From Kutzneria sp. CA-103260 (lineage in GTDB: Bacteria > Actinomycetota > Actinomycetes > Mycobacteriales > Pseudonocardiaceae): a DNA stretch of 64,000 bases. The position numbers were made by a program, and so were the translations under genes. The stretch spans positions 8,618,001 to 8,682,000 of the forward strand of contig NZ_CP073318.1 of NCBI RefSeq assembly GCF_018263855.1, read 5' to 3'. Below the pieces are notes generated by a model. It made no database searches and was not told where the DNA came from. It saw only the letters and a program-made list of their open reading frames with translations. How positions within the stretch are numbered: the first letter of the stretch is position 1; every line of letters starts with the position of its first letter. Shown in pieces: positions 52,664-61,269 of the stretch.

Positions 52664-53206
52664 ATGTCCCCGAACACCGCCACCAAGTTCCACGAGTTGC
52701 TCAAGCAGCAGATCCGCAACGAGTTCACGGCCGCCCAGCAGTACGTCGCGATCGCGGTCTGGTTCGACGACCAGGACCTGCCCCGGCTGGCCGCGCACTT
52801 CTACCGCCAGTCGCTCGAGGAGCGCAATCACGCGATGATGATCGTCCAGTACCTGCTGGACAACGACGTGCGCGTGGCCATCCCGGGCGTCGGCGAGGTC
52901 CGCAACGACTTCGAGAACGTGCGCGAACCGGTGGAGCTGGCCCTGCAACAGGAGCGCACGGTCACCGAGGAGATCACCACGCTGGCCCGCGCGGCCCGCG
53001 ACGAGGGCGACTACCTCGGCGAGCAGTTCATGCAGTGGTTCCTCAAGGAGCAGGTCGAGGAGGTCGCCTCCATGTCGACCCTGCTGCACACGGTGGACCG
53101 CGCCGGCACGAACGTGTTCCACATCGAGGACTTCCTCAGCCGCGAGAGCGTCGGCGCCGAGGGCACGGACCCGACCGCGCCGAGGGTGGCCGGCGGAACG
53201 GTCTGA
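52664..53206 (+). CDS. ferritin
   Basis: 180 residues, four-helix ferritin for iron storage. Ferroxidase-site residues Glu20 (IRNEFTAAQQY), Glu53 and His56 (LEERNHAMM) and the later acidic residues are in the expected order. The C-terminal extension after residue 160 (GAEGTDPTAPRV) resembles mycobacterial BfrB. No heme-ligand methionine as in bacterioferritin stands out. ATG 52664. No iron box was found upstream, unlike the DUF2470 gene 8 kb left. Confidence 0.93.
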   Translation: MSPNTATKFHELLKQQIRNEFTAAQQYVAIAVWFDDQDLPRLAAHFYRQSLEERNHAMMIVQYLLDNDVRVAIPGVGEVRNDFENVREPVELALQQERTVTEEITTLARAARDEGDYLGEQFMQWFLKEQVEEVASMSTLLHTVDRAGTNVFHIEDFLSRESVGAEGTDPTAPRVAGGTV

Positions 53207-53208
53207 GC

Positions 53209-53260
53209 AGCGGGAACGGCGGTGGCCGGCGGCGTCACGCGGCCGGCCCGCGGTCCCGCT
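53209..53260. terminator. probable convergent terminator
   Basis: AGCGGGA/TCCCGCT arms enclose an inner GGCCG/CGGCC stem, in the gap between ferritin and the leftward membrane-protein gene. No T-run, as is common in high-GC actinomycetes. The right arm touches the stop of the leftward gene. Confidence 0.45.
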
Positions 53261-54095
53261 ACTGGTAGCAGTCCTGGGTGGCCAGCTCCAGCCGCAGTTC
53301 CGTGACGACGTGGTCGGAGAGAATGAACCAGTAGTGCTCGGTCGCGTTGCCGGGCACCGGCGTCACCCAGTCGTCGCCGATGTGGGACTTGGACTGCGTC
53401 GGGTAGGCGGCCCGGACGTCGGCGTCGGTGGAGCCGGCGTAGATGCCCTCCGGCGTCTCCGCCTCGGCGATGCCGCCGATCCGCACCAGCCCGTACTTCG
53501 GCGAGAACAGCAGTGAGTAGTAGTCCCCGAACGGAGCTCGCCCGGACCACTTGTAGCCCTGGCAGCCGGCGTAGTCGACGGGTCCGGGGGTGGACTGGAC
53601 GAGACCGGTGGCGATGGCCTCGCCGACGGTCATGCCCAGACGCAGCCCGTTGACAGTCGTAGGTCCGAACAGCAGGGCCCCCACCGGCGGCTTGGCCTTG
53701 GTCGTCGATGGCGGCATGGATGTCGTGGTGGTCGGCGGCGGCTTGGTGGTCGACAGCCGAGCGGTGGTGGGGGCGACCGACTCGACTGCGGTGGTCGGCG
53801 CGGCGGCGGTCGTGCTGGTCGTCGCCGGCGGCGGGGTCGTGGTGCTTACCGGCGCCGAGCTGTCGGCCGTGATGGCCAGCGGGATCTGGTGCGGCGCGTC
53901 GCCGCCGACCCCGAACGCGGTGCCGGCGACCAGCATCGCCACCACGGAGAGCATGCCGCCACCGAAGACCACACCGGCCCGCCGACGCCGGATCCGCCTA
54001 GCCCCGGTGACGATGGCGCGGTCGGCCTCGGGCCGCACGCGCACTTCCAGGCGGTCGTCGGCGAAGAGCTTGCGCAGCTCGTCGTCGAGGTCCAC
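53259..54095 (-). CDS. sigma-factor-linked membrane protein with Thr/Pro linker
   Basis: 278 residues: a charged cytoplasmic N-terminus (DDELRKLFADDRLEVRV), one membrane helix at about 41-63, a Thr/Pro/Ser-rich linker (about 75-135) and an outside domain with two cysteines ending in TQDCYQ. It starts four bases after the stop of a SigE-type sigma gene. The N-terminal region may bind the sigma factor, though no ZAS zinc motif is present. The outside domain with its cysteines could be the sensor part. Confidence 0.8.
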   Translation of the reverse strand: MDLDDELRKLFADDRLEVRVRPEADRAIVTGARRIRRRRAGVVFGGGMLSVVAMLVAGTAFGVGGDAPHQIPLAITADSSAPVSTTTPPPATTSTTAAAPTTAVESVAPTTARLSTTKPPPTTTTSMPPSTTKAKPPVGALLFGPTTVNGLRLGMTVGEAIATGLVQSTPGPVDYAGCQGYKWSGRAPFGDYYSLLFSPKYGLVRIGGIAEAETPEGIYAGSTDADVRAAYPTQSKSHIGDDWVTPVPGNATEHYWFILSDHVVTELRLELATQDCYQ

Positions 54096-54099
54096 CGGG

Positions 54100-54663
54100 T
54101 CACCTCCCCTCCAGGCTCAATCGCAGCGTGACCAGCGCCTTGCTCGCCTGGCTCTTCACCGTCCCCTTGCTGATGCTGAGCGCCTCGGCGATCTCCGCCT
54201 CGGACAACCCCTCGTAGTAACGCAACACGATGACCGCACGTTGCCTCGGCGGCAACCCTCGCAGAGCCTGCCACAGCGGCTCGTTGTCCAGCCGGTCGAA
54301 CTGCTCGACGGCGTTGTCGGGCAGTTCGGCCACCAGGTTCTCGCGGCGGGTCCGCCGCCAGTGGCTGACGTGCGCGTTAGCCATCGCCTTGCGCACGTAG
54401 GCCAGCGGCTCGTCGCAGAACGGGCGGCGGCCCATCCACCGCGAACCGACCTTCTCCAACACGGTCTGCACGAGATCGGCCGCGTCATGCGGATTGCCGG
54501 TCAGCGCGTGCCCGTATCTCAGCAGGCCCGGCAGGGCCGTCTTGACGAATTCGGCGAAATCGCTGTCCGCCGCCGCGGTGCTGGTCCTGGCCTCCCGCCG
54601 CGCCGGCACGACCGTCCACGAACCGCTGCTCTCCGCCCCCACAACGCTCAGTGGTGCGCCCAC
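54100..54663 (-). CDS. SigE-family ECF RNA polymerase sigma factor
   Basis: 187 residues: region 2 around FAEFVKTALPGLLRYGHALTGNPHDAADLVQTVLEKV and region 4 around QRAVIVLRYYEGLSEAEIAEALSISKGTVKSQASKAL. This is the ECF SigE-type found in actinomycetes with a linked membrane protein. GTG 54663 has GGGAGGGG upstream. It pairs with the membrane protein four bases downstream; a second such pair lies at 59.8-61.2 kb. Confidence 0.93.
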   Translation of the reverse strand: MGAPLSVVGAESSGSWTVVPARREARTSTAAADSDFAEFVKTALPGLLRYGHALTGNPHDAADLVQTVLEKVGSRWMGRRPFCDEPLAYVRKAMANAHVSHWRRTRRENLVAELPDNAVEQFDRLDNEPLWQALRGLPPRQRAVIVLRYYEGLSEAEIAEALSISKGTVKSQASKALVTLRLSLEGR

Positions 54664-54736
54664 GTCGTGATCCCCTCCCCTGTGACCAACTGATTAGAGG
54701 TCGCGCGAGGGGGACGGAGGTTGCGGCGTCAGCAGG

Positions 54737-55090
54737 TCACAGTTCGGCCAACTCCTTGGGCAACTGGAACTTCCCGTCGGCCGAGGGCGGGAACTCCACC
54801 GCGGCCGCCACGGCTTCGACGTTGATCGGCCCGTACACGTGCGGGAACCAGATGCCGTCCGGGTGCGGGGGCACGCCGGCCTCCCAGCGGACCGGGGCGT
54901 CCAGCGCGGCCGGGTCGACGACCAGCAGCACCAGGTCGTCCCGGCCGGCGAACACCGCGTTGGCCGGGATGCTCACGGTGCCGAGATCGGAGCAGTGCAC
55001 AAAGCCGACCTCGTCCAGCGAGGCGGGCACCAGGGCGCCCTCCTGCTCGGCCGCGTCCCACTCGTCCCGCGAGCAGATATGCAAGATCAC
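54737..55090 (-). CDS. DUF952 family protein
   Basis: 117 residues matching DUF952: MILHICSRDEWDAAEQEG at the start, FVHCSDLGTV and WFPHVYGPINVEAV. The role of the family is unknown; the fold is compact alpha/beta with a conserved His-Cys pair. Its promoter region contains a DnaA-box cluster that begins four bases upstream of the start. Confidence 0.88.
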   Translation of the reverse strand: MILHICSRDEWDAAEQEGALVPASLDEVGFVHCSDLGTVSIPANAVFAGRDDLVLLVVDPAALDAPVRWEAGVPPHPDGIWFPHVYGPINVEAVAAAVEFPPSADGKFQLPKELAEL

Positions 55091-55093
55091 GAG

Positions 55094-55157
55094 TTATCCA
55101 CATCCTCCTGTGGACAGCCGTTATCCGCTGTGGACAACCTGCCGTCACTGTTGACAA
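55094..55157. promoter_or_regulatory. DnaA-box cluster 2
   Basis: TTATCCACA (55094-55102, plus); minus-strand boxes TGTGGACAG (55109-55117, one mismatch), TGTGGACAA (55129-55137, perfect) and TGTTGACAA (55149-55157, one mismatch). Both orientations occur within 64 bases, between the DUF952 start and the DUF5926 stop. Another CTGTCCACA lies inside the DUF5926 gene near 55231. Confidence 0.65.
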
Positions 55158-55163
55158 AGGCTT

Positions 55164-56120
55164 TCAGCGCAGTGTGACCTGGCGTCCGCGCAGACCGTCG
55201 AGCGCCCGCCGTTCGGCGTCGGTGAGCTGGCTGTCCACAGCCAGTGCCGCGGCGAGCCGGCTGCCGAGCGCCTCCGCGCCCGGCTCCCACTCGCGTACGT
55301 GCAGCTCGGTGTCGAGGTCCCAGACCGGCACCAGCAGACCGTGCGCCCGGAACGAGCCGGCGTAACGGGAGCCCTCACCGAGGTGCAGCTCCTCGCGGGC
55401 GGCCAGCCGGGCCATCGCCTTGAGCAGCTGCTCCTCCGGCTCCGGCCGCACCCAGCGCAGGTGCGCCTTGTCGCCCGCGTCCACCCAGTACGCGGCGTTG
55501 AGGCCGTCGCCGGTGAGCCGGGCGCTGGGCATGATCGCGGCGTTGGCGCGCTCCAGGGAGAGCGCGACGTCGCCGGTCGGCTGGGTGTCCTCGGGCAGCC
55601 ACCAGGAGAAGTTGTCGTGCAGGGTCGGCTGCAGCGGCTCGTCGGCCTTGAGGACGTCCTGGAGCCGGCCCGGCTCGGACCCGTCGTCGACGCCGACGAC
55701 CGGCAGCGCGTCGCCCGGCTCGGCGGTCAGTACCCAGCGGATCGCCCGGGCCAGGTCGCGGGACAGGTCGCCGGAGCGGGTCTGCACCTGGAGCCCGACA
55801 AACGCGGAGCCGTCGGAGCGGACCAGCGCGGCCGCCGCCATCGGCAGCACGGTGGCCAGCGTGACAGCCCGGTCATGCGGCTCGGCCAGCGTGAGCGGCG
55901 CGGTCGCGGACGGCACGAACTCGCGCAGCGCGATCAGCTCAGGCTCGGCGGCCAGGCCCTCGAACGGACGGGCCACCATCACGTCCGTCGGTCCACCGGC
56001 CATGCCGTGGCACGCCTTGTACCGCTTGCCCGAGCCACACGGACACGCCTGCCGCGGGTTGATCCCGTCGGCTGTGGCCGTTGTCCTCGCCGCGCGCTTG
56101 ACAGCCGTCCGCCTGGACAC
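55164..56120 (-). CDS. DUF5926 protein with SEC-C zinc motif
   Basis: 318 residues. A SEC-C motif is near the N-terminus (INPRQACPCGSGKRYKACHG), a zinc site like that at the SecA C-terminus, followed by the DUF5926 region with VLTAEPGDALPVVGVDDG and NFSWWLPEDTQPTGD. GTG 56120 has GGAGGAA five bases upstream. It follows the GDPD gene by 26 bases, an arrangement I recall in other actinomycetes. Function unknown. Confidence 0.87.
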   Translation of the reverse strand: MSRRTAVKRAARTTATADGINPRQACPCGSGKRYKACHGMAGGPTDVMVARPFEGLAAEPELIALREFVPSATAPLTLAEPHDRAVTLATVLPMAAAALVRSDGSAFVGLQVQTRSGDLSRDLARAIRWVLTAEPGDALPVVGVDDGSEPGRLQDVLKADEPLQPTLHDNFSWWLPEDTQPTGDVALSLERANAAIMPSARLTGDGLNAAYWVDAGDKAHLRWVRPEPEEQLLKAMARLAAREELHLGEGSRYAGSFRAHGLLVPVWDLDTELHVREWEPGAEALGSRLAAALAVDSQLTDAERRALDGLRGRQVTLR

Positions 56121-56146
56121 GGTTCCTCCTCGCAGTGGGGCCCGGG

Positions 56147-56998
56147 TCACTCCCCGGGTAGGGACTGGGCGACCGTAGCCGACGGTCCGGACTCCAGGTG
56201 GCGACGGGTGTTCGCGGGGGTGTTGGTGGCGAGGTAGCGCACGCCCGTGCGGCGGCACAGGTCGATGTCGGCGGCGTCGTCGACGGTCCAGACGTAGGTG
56301 TCGTGGCCCTGCTCGGCGCTGCGGGCGACGTAGTCGGGATCCTCACGCAGAAGGTGTACGCCCGGACCGGTGATGTCGGCCCAGTCCGGCAACGCTCCGC
56401 CACGCAGGCCGGGCAGGAAACGGTCGAAGAGCAGCACCGTCGGCAGCCGGGGCGCGTGCTGGCGGACCCGGCGCACCGCCAGCCGGGAGAACGACATCAT
56501 GACGATGCGGGACTCCTCCTTGCTGACCGGCGTGCTCAGGCCGTGCCGGCGCAGGAGGGCGAGCATCTTGGCCTCGACCAGCCCGGTGTAGCGGACCGGG
56601 TGCTTGGTCTCGATGAACAGCTTCACGTGCGGCGGGCCGTCCTTGAGCAGGCCCAGCAGGTCCTCCAGGGTGAGCAGGCCGCGCTCGTGCTGGCCGGCCG
56701 ATGGCTGCGCCAGCGGCTCGTGCACCAGGTCGTCGGCCGAGTCGGGCAGCTCGTGGTGCCACTGGCCGAAGTCCAGTTCGCTGAGCCGGGCCAGGGTGAG
56801 GGTGCTGACCACGCCGCGGCCGGAGGAGGTGCGGTTGACCGTGCGGTCGTGCACGCACACCAGGTGGCCGTCCCTGGTCAGGCGGATGTCGCACTCGAGG
56901 CCGTCCGCGCCCTGCTGGAGGGCGAGCTCGTAGGCGGCCCTGGTGTGCTCGGCACGGTGCTGGGACGCGCCGCGGTGCGCGACGATCTCGGGTGTCAC
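56147..56998 (-). CDS. glycerophosphodiester phosphodiesterase
   Basis: 283 residues. TIM-barrel GDPD with IVAHRGASQHRAEHT, the metal/catalytic LECDIRLTRDGHLVCVHD, KLFIETKHP and YVWTVDDAADIDLC. It releases glycerol-3-phosphate from glycerophosphodiesters. No signal peptide, so cytoplasmic. GTG 56998 precedes the HRG motif by the usual few residues. Divergent from the P450 gene. Confidence 0.94.
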   Translation of the reverse strand: MTPEIVAHRGASQHRAEHTRAAYELALQQGADGLECDIRLTRDGHLVCVHDRTVNRTSSGRGVVSTLTLARLSELDFGQWHHELPDSADDLVHEPLAQPSAGQHERGLLTLEDLLGLLKDGPPHVKLFIETKHPVRYTGLVEAKMLALLRRHGLSTPVSKEESRIVMMSFSRLAVRRVRQHAPRLPTVLLFDRFLPGLRGGALPDWADITGPGVHLLREDPDYVARSAEQGHDTYVWTVDDAADIDLCRRTGVRYLATNTPANTRRHLESGPSATVAQSLPGE

Positions 56999-57085
56999 GT
57001 CCGCATCATGCGGCAATCGGGTGAACGGGCGGTGACCAGGGCAACGCTGGACCACGGATGGGTGAGCGAATTACCGTCGGTCACC

Positions 57086-58276
57086 ATGACGACGTTCGAC
57101 CCCAAGGACCCGGCGTTCATCGCGGATCCCTATCCCGTGTTCGCCGCGATGCGGGCCGAGGGCGAGGTGCACCAGCACGCCGACTTCGGGCTGCCGGTCA
57201 CGCTCTCGCACGCCGCGTCCGCCGCCGTGCTGCGGCATCGGGGCCTCGGCCGGATCTGGTCGGACGCCAAGCCGGTGGACGCGTTCGCCGCGTTCAACCT
57301 GCTGCACCGCAACTCGCTGCTGGAGAACGAGCCGCCCACGCACACCCGGCTGCGGCGGCTGGTGTCCGGCGCGTTCGGCCGCGGCCACATCGAGCGGCTG
57401 CGGCCGTGGGTGGGCGAGCTGGCCGCCCAGCTGGTGGACGAGGTCGCTGCCCGCATCGACGCCGACGGCCAGGCCGACCTGCTGGAACTGGTGGCCGCTC
57501 CGCTGCCGGTGGAGGTGATCGCCGAGCTGCTCGGCGTGCCGGTCGAGGACCGGGCGCTGCTGCAACCGTGGTCGAACGCCATCGTCAAGATGTACGAGTT
57601 CGGGCTGCCCGACGAGCAGCGGGCGCGGGCCGAGCAGGCCGCCGGCGAGTTCGTCGGCTACCTGCGTGAGCTGATCGGCCTGCGGCGCAAGCTGCCCGGC
57701 AACGACCTGGTCAGCGACCTCGTCGCCGAGACCGACGCCGACGGCGGCAAGCTGACCGAAGACGAGCTGGTCGCCACCGCCGTGCTGCTGCTGATGGCCG
57801 GGCACGAGGCCACCGTCAACGTGATCGGCAACGGCGTCTACGCGCTGCTCCAGCACCGCGACCAGTGGCAGCGGCTGGTCGACGACCCCGGCCTGGCCGC
57901 CACCGCCGTCGAGGAGCTCATCCGCTTCGACTCGCCGCTCCAGCTGTTCGAGAGAACCGCCACCACCGAGGTGGAGATCGCTGGCATCACCCTGCGCCCC
58001 GGCGACAAGATCGCCGCCCTGCTCGGCGCCGCCGCGCGGGACCCGCAGGTCTTCGCCCAGCCCGACACGCTGGACATCGGCCGCTCCCCCAACCCCCACC
58101 TGGGCTTCGGGGCCGGCATCCACTACTGCGTCGGCGCTCCGCTGGCCCGCATCGAGGTGGGGGCGACGCTGACCGCCCTGACCAAGCGCCTGCCCAAACT
58201 GGAGCTCGCCGCGGAACCCGTGCGGCGGGCCGAGTTCGTCATCCGCGGACTCAGCTCACTATGCCTGACCAGCTGA
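57086..58276 (+). CDS. cytochrome P450
   Basis: 396 residues. Heme-binding loop GFGAGIHYCVGAPLAR with the ligand cysteine, I-helix AGHEATVN (oxygen-activation A-G-x-x-T pattern), and ExxR in VEELIRF. It resembles soluble class I bacterial P450s; no ferredoxin gene is adjacent. Substrate unknown. ATG 57086 starts MTTFDPKDPAFIADPYPVF; GTG 57062 would add eight residues. Confidence 0.94.
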   Translation: MTTFDPKDPAFIADPYPVFAAMRAEGEVHQHADFGLPVTLSHAASAAVLRHRGLGRIWSDAKPVDAFAAFNLLHRNSLLENEPPTHTRLRRLVSGAFGRGHIERLRPWVGELAAQLVDEVAARIDADGQADLLELVAAPLPVEVIAELLGVPVEDRALLQPWSNAIVKMYEFGLPDEQRARAEQAAGEFVGYLRELIGLRRKLPGNDLVSDLVAETDADGGKLTEDELVATAVLLLMAGHEATVNVIGNGVYALLQHRDQWQRLVDDPGLAATAVEELIRFDSPLQLFERTATTEVEIAGITLRPGDKIAALLGAAARDPQVFAQPDTLDIGRSPNPHLGFGAGIHYCVGAPLARIEVGATLTALTKRLPKLELAAEPVRRAEFVIRGLSSLCLTS

Positions 58277-58283
58277 TTCGCGG

Positions 58284-58310
58284 TTGTCCACAGGCTTCGA
58301 GTTGTCCACA
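58284..58310. promoter_or_regulatory. DnaA-box pair 3
   Basis: Two perfect TTGTCCACA boxes, 58284-58292 and 58302-58310, same strand, 18 bases apart, directly after the P450 gene. The rest of the gap to 58540 shows no convincing gene or terminator. Confidence 0.65.
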
Positions 58311-58539
58311 GGCACCCGGCTCGCCGCCCCGAAATCGATCTTGCGGCGATAGGATGGGCCTGGGCACGCCCCCCGGGAGTGGTGGGCGGTGCAGTTTCGG
58401 GCCTAGTTGTATCGACCGGGGACGTTGGTTGTGTGACGACACGGTCTGACTGATCTTGGTACCGAAAGACCTCCCGGGGTGGTGTGGAGCTGTCTGCCCG
58501 CATCCACACCGCCATCGCAGGCCACCCGGCCAAGTACAC

Positions 58540-59433
58540 CTAGCGCGGTGAGCCGACCGGGCGGGTGGCGCGGAGCGGGGGCTCGGGGGCGTCGACGACC
58601 TTGAGCACCCGGAGGCGGGAGACGGTGGCCAGGTCCACCGGCTCCAGCAGCAGCGTGATGCGGGTGACGAACAGGGCCCCGGTGGCGGCGACGAAGGCGG
58701 CGACGAGGTCGGCGACCAGGTGTAGCTCGACGCCGTTGGCCAGGGCCTGGACGCTGGTGCCGAAGAGCATGAGGAGCCAGACGACGGCGAAGAGGACCTC
58801 GCCGACGACCCAGGAGATCCACCAGAGGCGGAGCAACCGCGAGGGGCGGGGGCGTTCGGTTACCGACTTGCGGGCGGCGGCGTGTTCGAGCTCGGCGAGG
58901 ATGGAGCCGGCGACGGCCAGGTTGAGGCCGGGCACGAGAAGGCCGATGAGCACGTCGCGCAGCGGCCGCGAGGGCCGCTGACCGGTGACGGTTGCGGCGA
59001 CGTCACGGGCCCGCAGAACCCACAGGACGGCCAGCACCAAGGAGGCCACGGCGGCGAGCCCGGAGACGACGCCGGCGGTGACGACGAGGGCGTCGGAGAA
59101 TGCGACGACGCTGCGGGACAGCGCCCCGCCACGGCTGAGGATGAGCAGCACGTACCGCCAGCCCTCGCCGACAGCGGCGACGCCGAGGGCGGCGGTGGTG
59201 ACCCACAGGGTGGCGACAAGGTTGCGGGACAGCATGCGCGGCTGGTCGAGGGGCTTGGGCGTCGCCCGGCGGCCGAGCGACACGGGCCAGCGCCAGCTGA
59301 GCTGGGGGAACCCCCACCGAGGGGGCACAGGGTAGGAGGGCGGCCCGGTGTAGGGCAGCGGCCGCCGCACGACGCTTCGAGGCGCGCCGGCCTGCGGCGG
59401 CGGGGTCGCCACCCACTGCCACCGCCCGGCCAT
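58540..59433 (-). CDS. DUF4328 membrane protein
   Basis: 297 residues: a Pro/Arg-rich N-terminus (about 1-70), then about six membrane segments. RPSRLLRLWWISWVVGEV and LLVPGLNLAVAGSILAELEHAA with the turn between helices match DUF4328. Function of the family is unknown. ATG 59433 follows the rhodanese stop by two bases. Confidence 0.83.
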   Translation of the reverse strand: MAGRWQWVATPPPQAGAPRSVVRRPLPYTGPPSYPVPPRWGFPQLSWRWPVSLGRRATPKPLDQPRMLSRNLVATLWVTTAALGVAAVGEGWRYVLLILSRGGALSRSVVAFSDALVVTAGVVSGLAAVASLVLAVLWVLRARDVAATVTGQRPSRPLRDVLIGLLVPGLNLAVAGSILAELEHAAARKSVTERPRPSRLLRLWWISWVVGEVLFAVVWLLMLFGTSVQALANGVELHLVADLVAAFVAATGALFVTRITLLLEPVDLATVSRLRVLKVVDAPEPPLRATRPVGSPR

Positions 59434-59435
59434 CG

Positions 59436-59768
59436 TCAGATCACCTCGGGAACGACGCCCTCGGCGGCGACCAGCGGCAGCCCGGAGATGTGCCAGGCCT
59501 GCATGCCACCGTCGACGTTGACGGCGTCCCAGCCGTTCTGGTTGAGGAACACGGTGGCGCGAGCCGACCGGCCGCCCATCCGGCACACGACGTACACGTC
59601 GCCGTCCTGGGGAACCTCGCCGACGCGCTCGGCCAGCTGCCCGAGCGGGATGTGGATGGCCTGCGGCGCGTGCCCGGCCTCCCACTCGTCGTCCTCCCGG
59701 ACATCGAGCAGCACGGCGTCGACGGGCACCTGGTCGACCGACGTGGTCGGCACCTCCTGCGGCATCAT
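59436..59768 (-). CDS. single-domain rhodanese-like protein
   Basis: 110 residues with LLDVREDDEWEAGHAPQAIHIPLGQL and the active-site loop CRMGGRS (Cys62). An intact cysteine suggests sulfurtransferase activity, moving sulfur to an unidentified acceptor. Coupled with the DUF4328 gene downstream. Confidence 0.92.
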   Translation of the reverse strand: MMPQEVPTTSVDQVPVDAVLLDVREDDEWEAGHAPQAIHIPLGQLAERVGEVPQDGDVYVVCRMGGRSARATVFLNQNGWDAVNVDGGMQAWHISGLPLVAAEGVVPEVI

Positions 59769-59816
59769 GCCCCGAATGCTGCCACGCGACGGCGTGGGAC
59801 AGGCGTGAACCCCACC

Positions 59817-60722
59817 TCAGCCGAGCGCGGCGACGCGTTCGCCGATGGCGGTGAGCTGGTCCTCGGTCAGCGGCAGCGAATGCCGGCCGGCGCCCTCGGG
59901 CACGGCCAGGGTGCCGGGTTCGGCGTTGGCGACCTGGGTCCAGTCGGGGCTGGCGAAGCCCTCGGAGGTGACCACGTACAGCCGGTGCGCGGGCGTGTAG
60001 ACGCGCAGCGCCTGCGACGGGTGCCCGGGGTCGTACTTGAGCTCCCCGTAGAGCTGCATGACGGTGCCGTCGGCGAGGGTCTTGCGCTGCGGCGGGGTGC
60101 AGACGCCGTTGACGAACTGCTCGTTGTCGGCGGCCTGGGTCGGCGTGCCGCTGAAGCCGTGCACCTCGATGTAGACGCTGCCGCCGCCACCGGAGTCGAC
60201 GACGTCGGCCCAGGTGCTGCCGAGGGTGGCGTCGCCAGTGGCGGGCTTGTTGACGGCGGTGGACCGGGTGATCTTGGAGGTGGCCTTCGGCGCGATGTCC
60301 CGCAGCGACGTCAGCAGCACCTTGTTCAGGTGGTCGATGTCGACGGGGTCGGCCTTGGGCTCGCCGGGCACGCTGACGCCGTTGGAGCAGTCGGTGCTGT
60401 CGGCCCGCGTGGACGTGACCTGTGGGGGAATCGCCCACCCGGACAGCGTGGGCGAGGTGCTCACGGACGACGCGGCACTCAGGTGGTCGGCGGTGAGACC
60501 GCTGCCGGGCAGGTTGTCGCGCAGCACGGAGGTGGCGACGCCGACGCCGGCCACGACGGCGACCACGCCGAGGGTGGCCCCCATGCGGCGGGCGCGCAGC
60601 CGGCGGCGGCCGCGCCGCACGACGTCGTCGAGCATGGTGTGCACGGGCGGCGGCTCCTGGCTGTGGGCCTCGGCGCGCAGCTGGGCGAGCAGCTCCTCGT
60701 CCTCGGCGTCCACGCTGCTCAC
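59817..60722 (-). CDS. sigma-factor-linked membrane protein, second pair
   Basis: 301 residues: an acidic N-terminus (DAEDEELLAQLRAEA), basic RRGRRRLRARR, one membrane helix at about 48-66 and an outside domain. It corresponds to actinobacterial proteins paired with SigE-type sigma factors. GTG 60722 overlaps the sigma stop by four bases. It probably restrains or signals to that sigma factor; no ZAS motif is visible. Confidence 0.8.
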   Translation of the reverse strand: MSSVDAEDEELLAQLRAEAHSQEPPPVHTMLDDVVRRGRRRLRARRMGATLGVVAVVAGVGVATSVLRDNLPGSGLTADHLSAASSVSTSPTLSGWAIPPQVTSTRADSTDCSNGVSVPGEPKADPVDIDHLNKVLLTSLRDIAPKATSKITRSTAVNKPATGDATLGSTWADVVDSGGGGSVYIEVHGFSGTPTQAADNEQFVNGVCTPPQRKTLADGTVMQLYGELKYDPGHPSQALRVYTPAHRLYVVTSEGFASPDWTQVANAEPGTLAVPEGAGRHSLPLTEDQLTAIGERVAALG

Positions 60723-61225
60723 CTCGCCGCCTGCAACAAGCCGGTCACCGCACCGTACGCCTTGCGCAGGGTGGCCAGGCCGCGGGCCGTCTGGCTCTTG
60801 ACCGTGCCGGTGGTGCAGCCGAGCGCGTCGGCGACCTCCTCGACGGACAGGTCCTCGACGAACCGCAGCACCAGCACGGCCCGCTGCCGTGCCGGCACTT
60901 CCTGGAGGGCCTTGAGCAGCGACGGCCGGTCCTCGACGCTGGAGGTGTCCTGCTCGACGACGACGTCGGGCGGCTCGGCCATCACCTGCTCGCGCTTGCG
61001 GCCGCGTCGTTTTGTGTCGAGGAAGGCCCTGGTCAGCACGGTGTGCAGGTACGCGTCAGCGCTCTCGATGCGGACCTTGTTCCAGCGCGCGTACATGCTC
61101 ACGAACGCGGTCTGGGCGATCTCCTCGGCCTCCAGCCAGTTGCCGCACAGCGCGTGGGCCATGCGCCGCGCGCCGTCGAACCGGCTGGTGAAGAAGTCGG
61201 CGAAGCCGTCGTCACGTCTTGCCAC
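60719..61225 (-). CDS. SigE-family ECF sigma factor, second
   Basis: 168 residues: region 2 around FTSRFDGARRMAHALCGNWLEAEEIAQTAFVSMYARW and region 4 around QRAVLVLRFVEDLSVEEVADALGCTTGTVKSQTARGLATLR. GTG 61225 is preferred; GTG 61264 would add 13 residues and overlap the symporter gene. The pair with the downstream membrane protein parallels the 53-55 kb pair. Confidence 0.92.
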   Translation of the reverse strand: MARRDDGFADFFTSRFDGARRMAHALCGNWLEAEEIAQTAFVSMYARWNKVRIESADAYLHTVLTRAFLDTKRRGRKREQVMAEPPDVVVEQDTSSVEDRPSLLKALQEVPARQRAVLVLRFVEDLSVEEVADALGCTTGTVKSQTARGLATLRKAYGAVTGLLQAAR

Positions 61226-61269
61226 ACCTGTGGGGACGCTCCGTCCCCCGAACGGGTTGCGCACGGCGG

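Noticed and set aside
52438..58310. Replication origin
   Set aside because: DnaA boxes are present but there is no AT-rich unwinding element, dnaA, dnaN or rpmH; clusters are separated by ordinary genes.
58277..58539. tRNA or small gene in the gap after the P450
   Set aside because: No cloverleaf, CCA end or start with ribosome site found; only the two DnaA boxes are supported.
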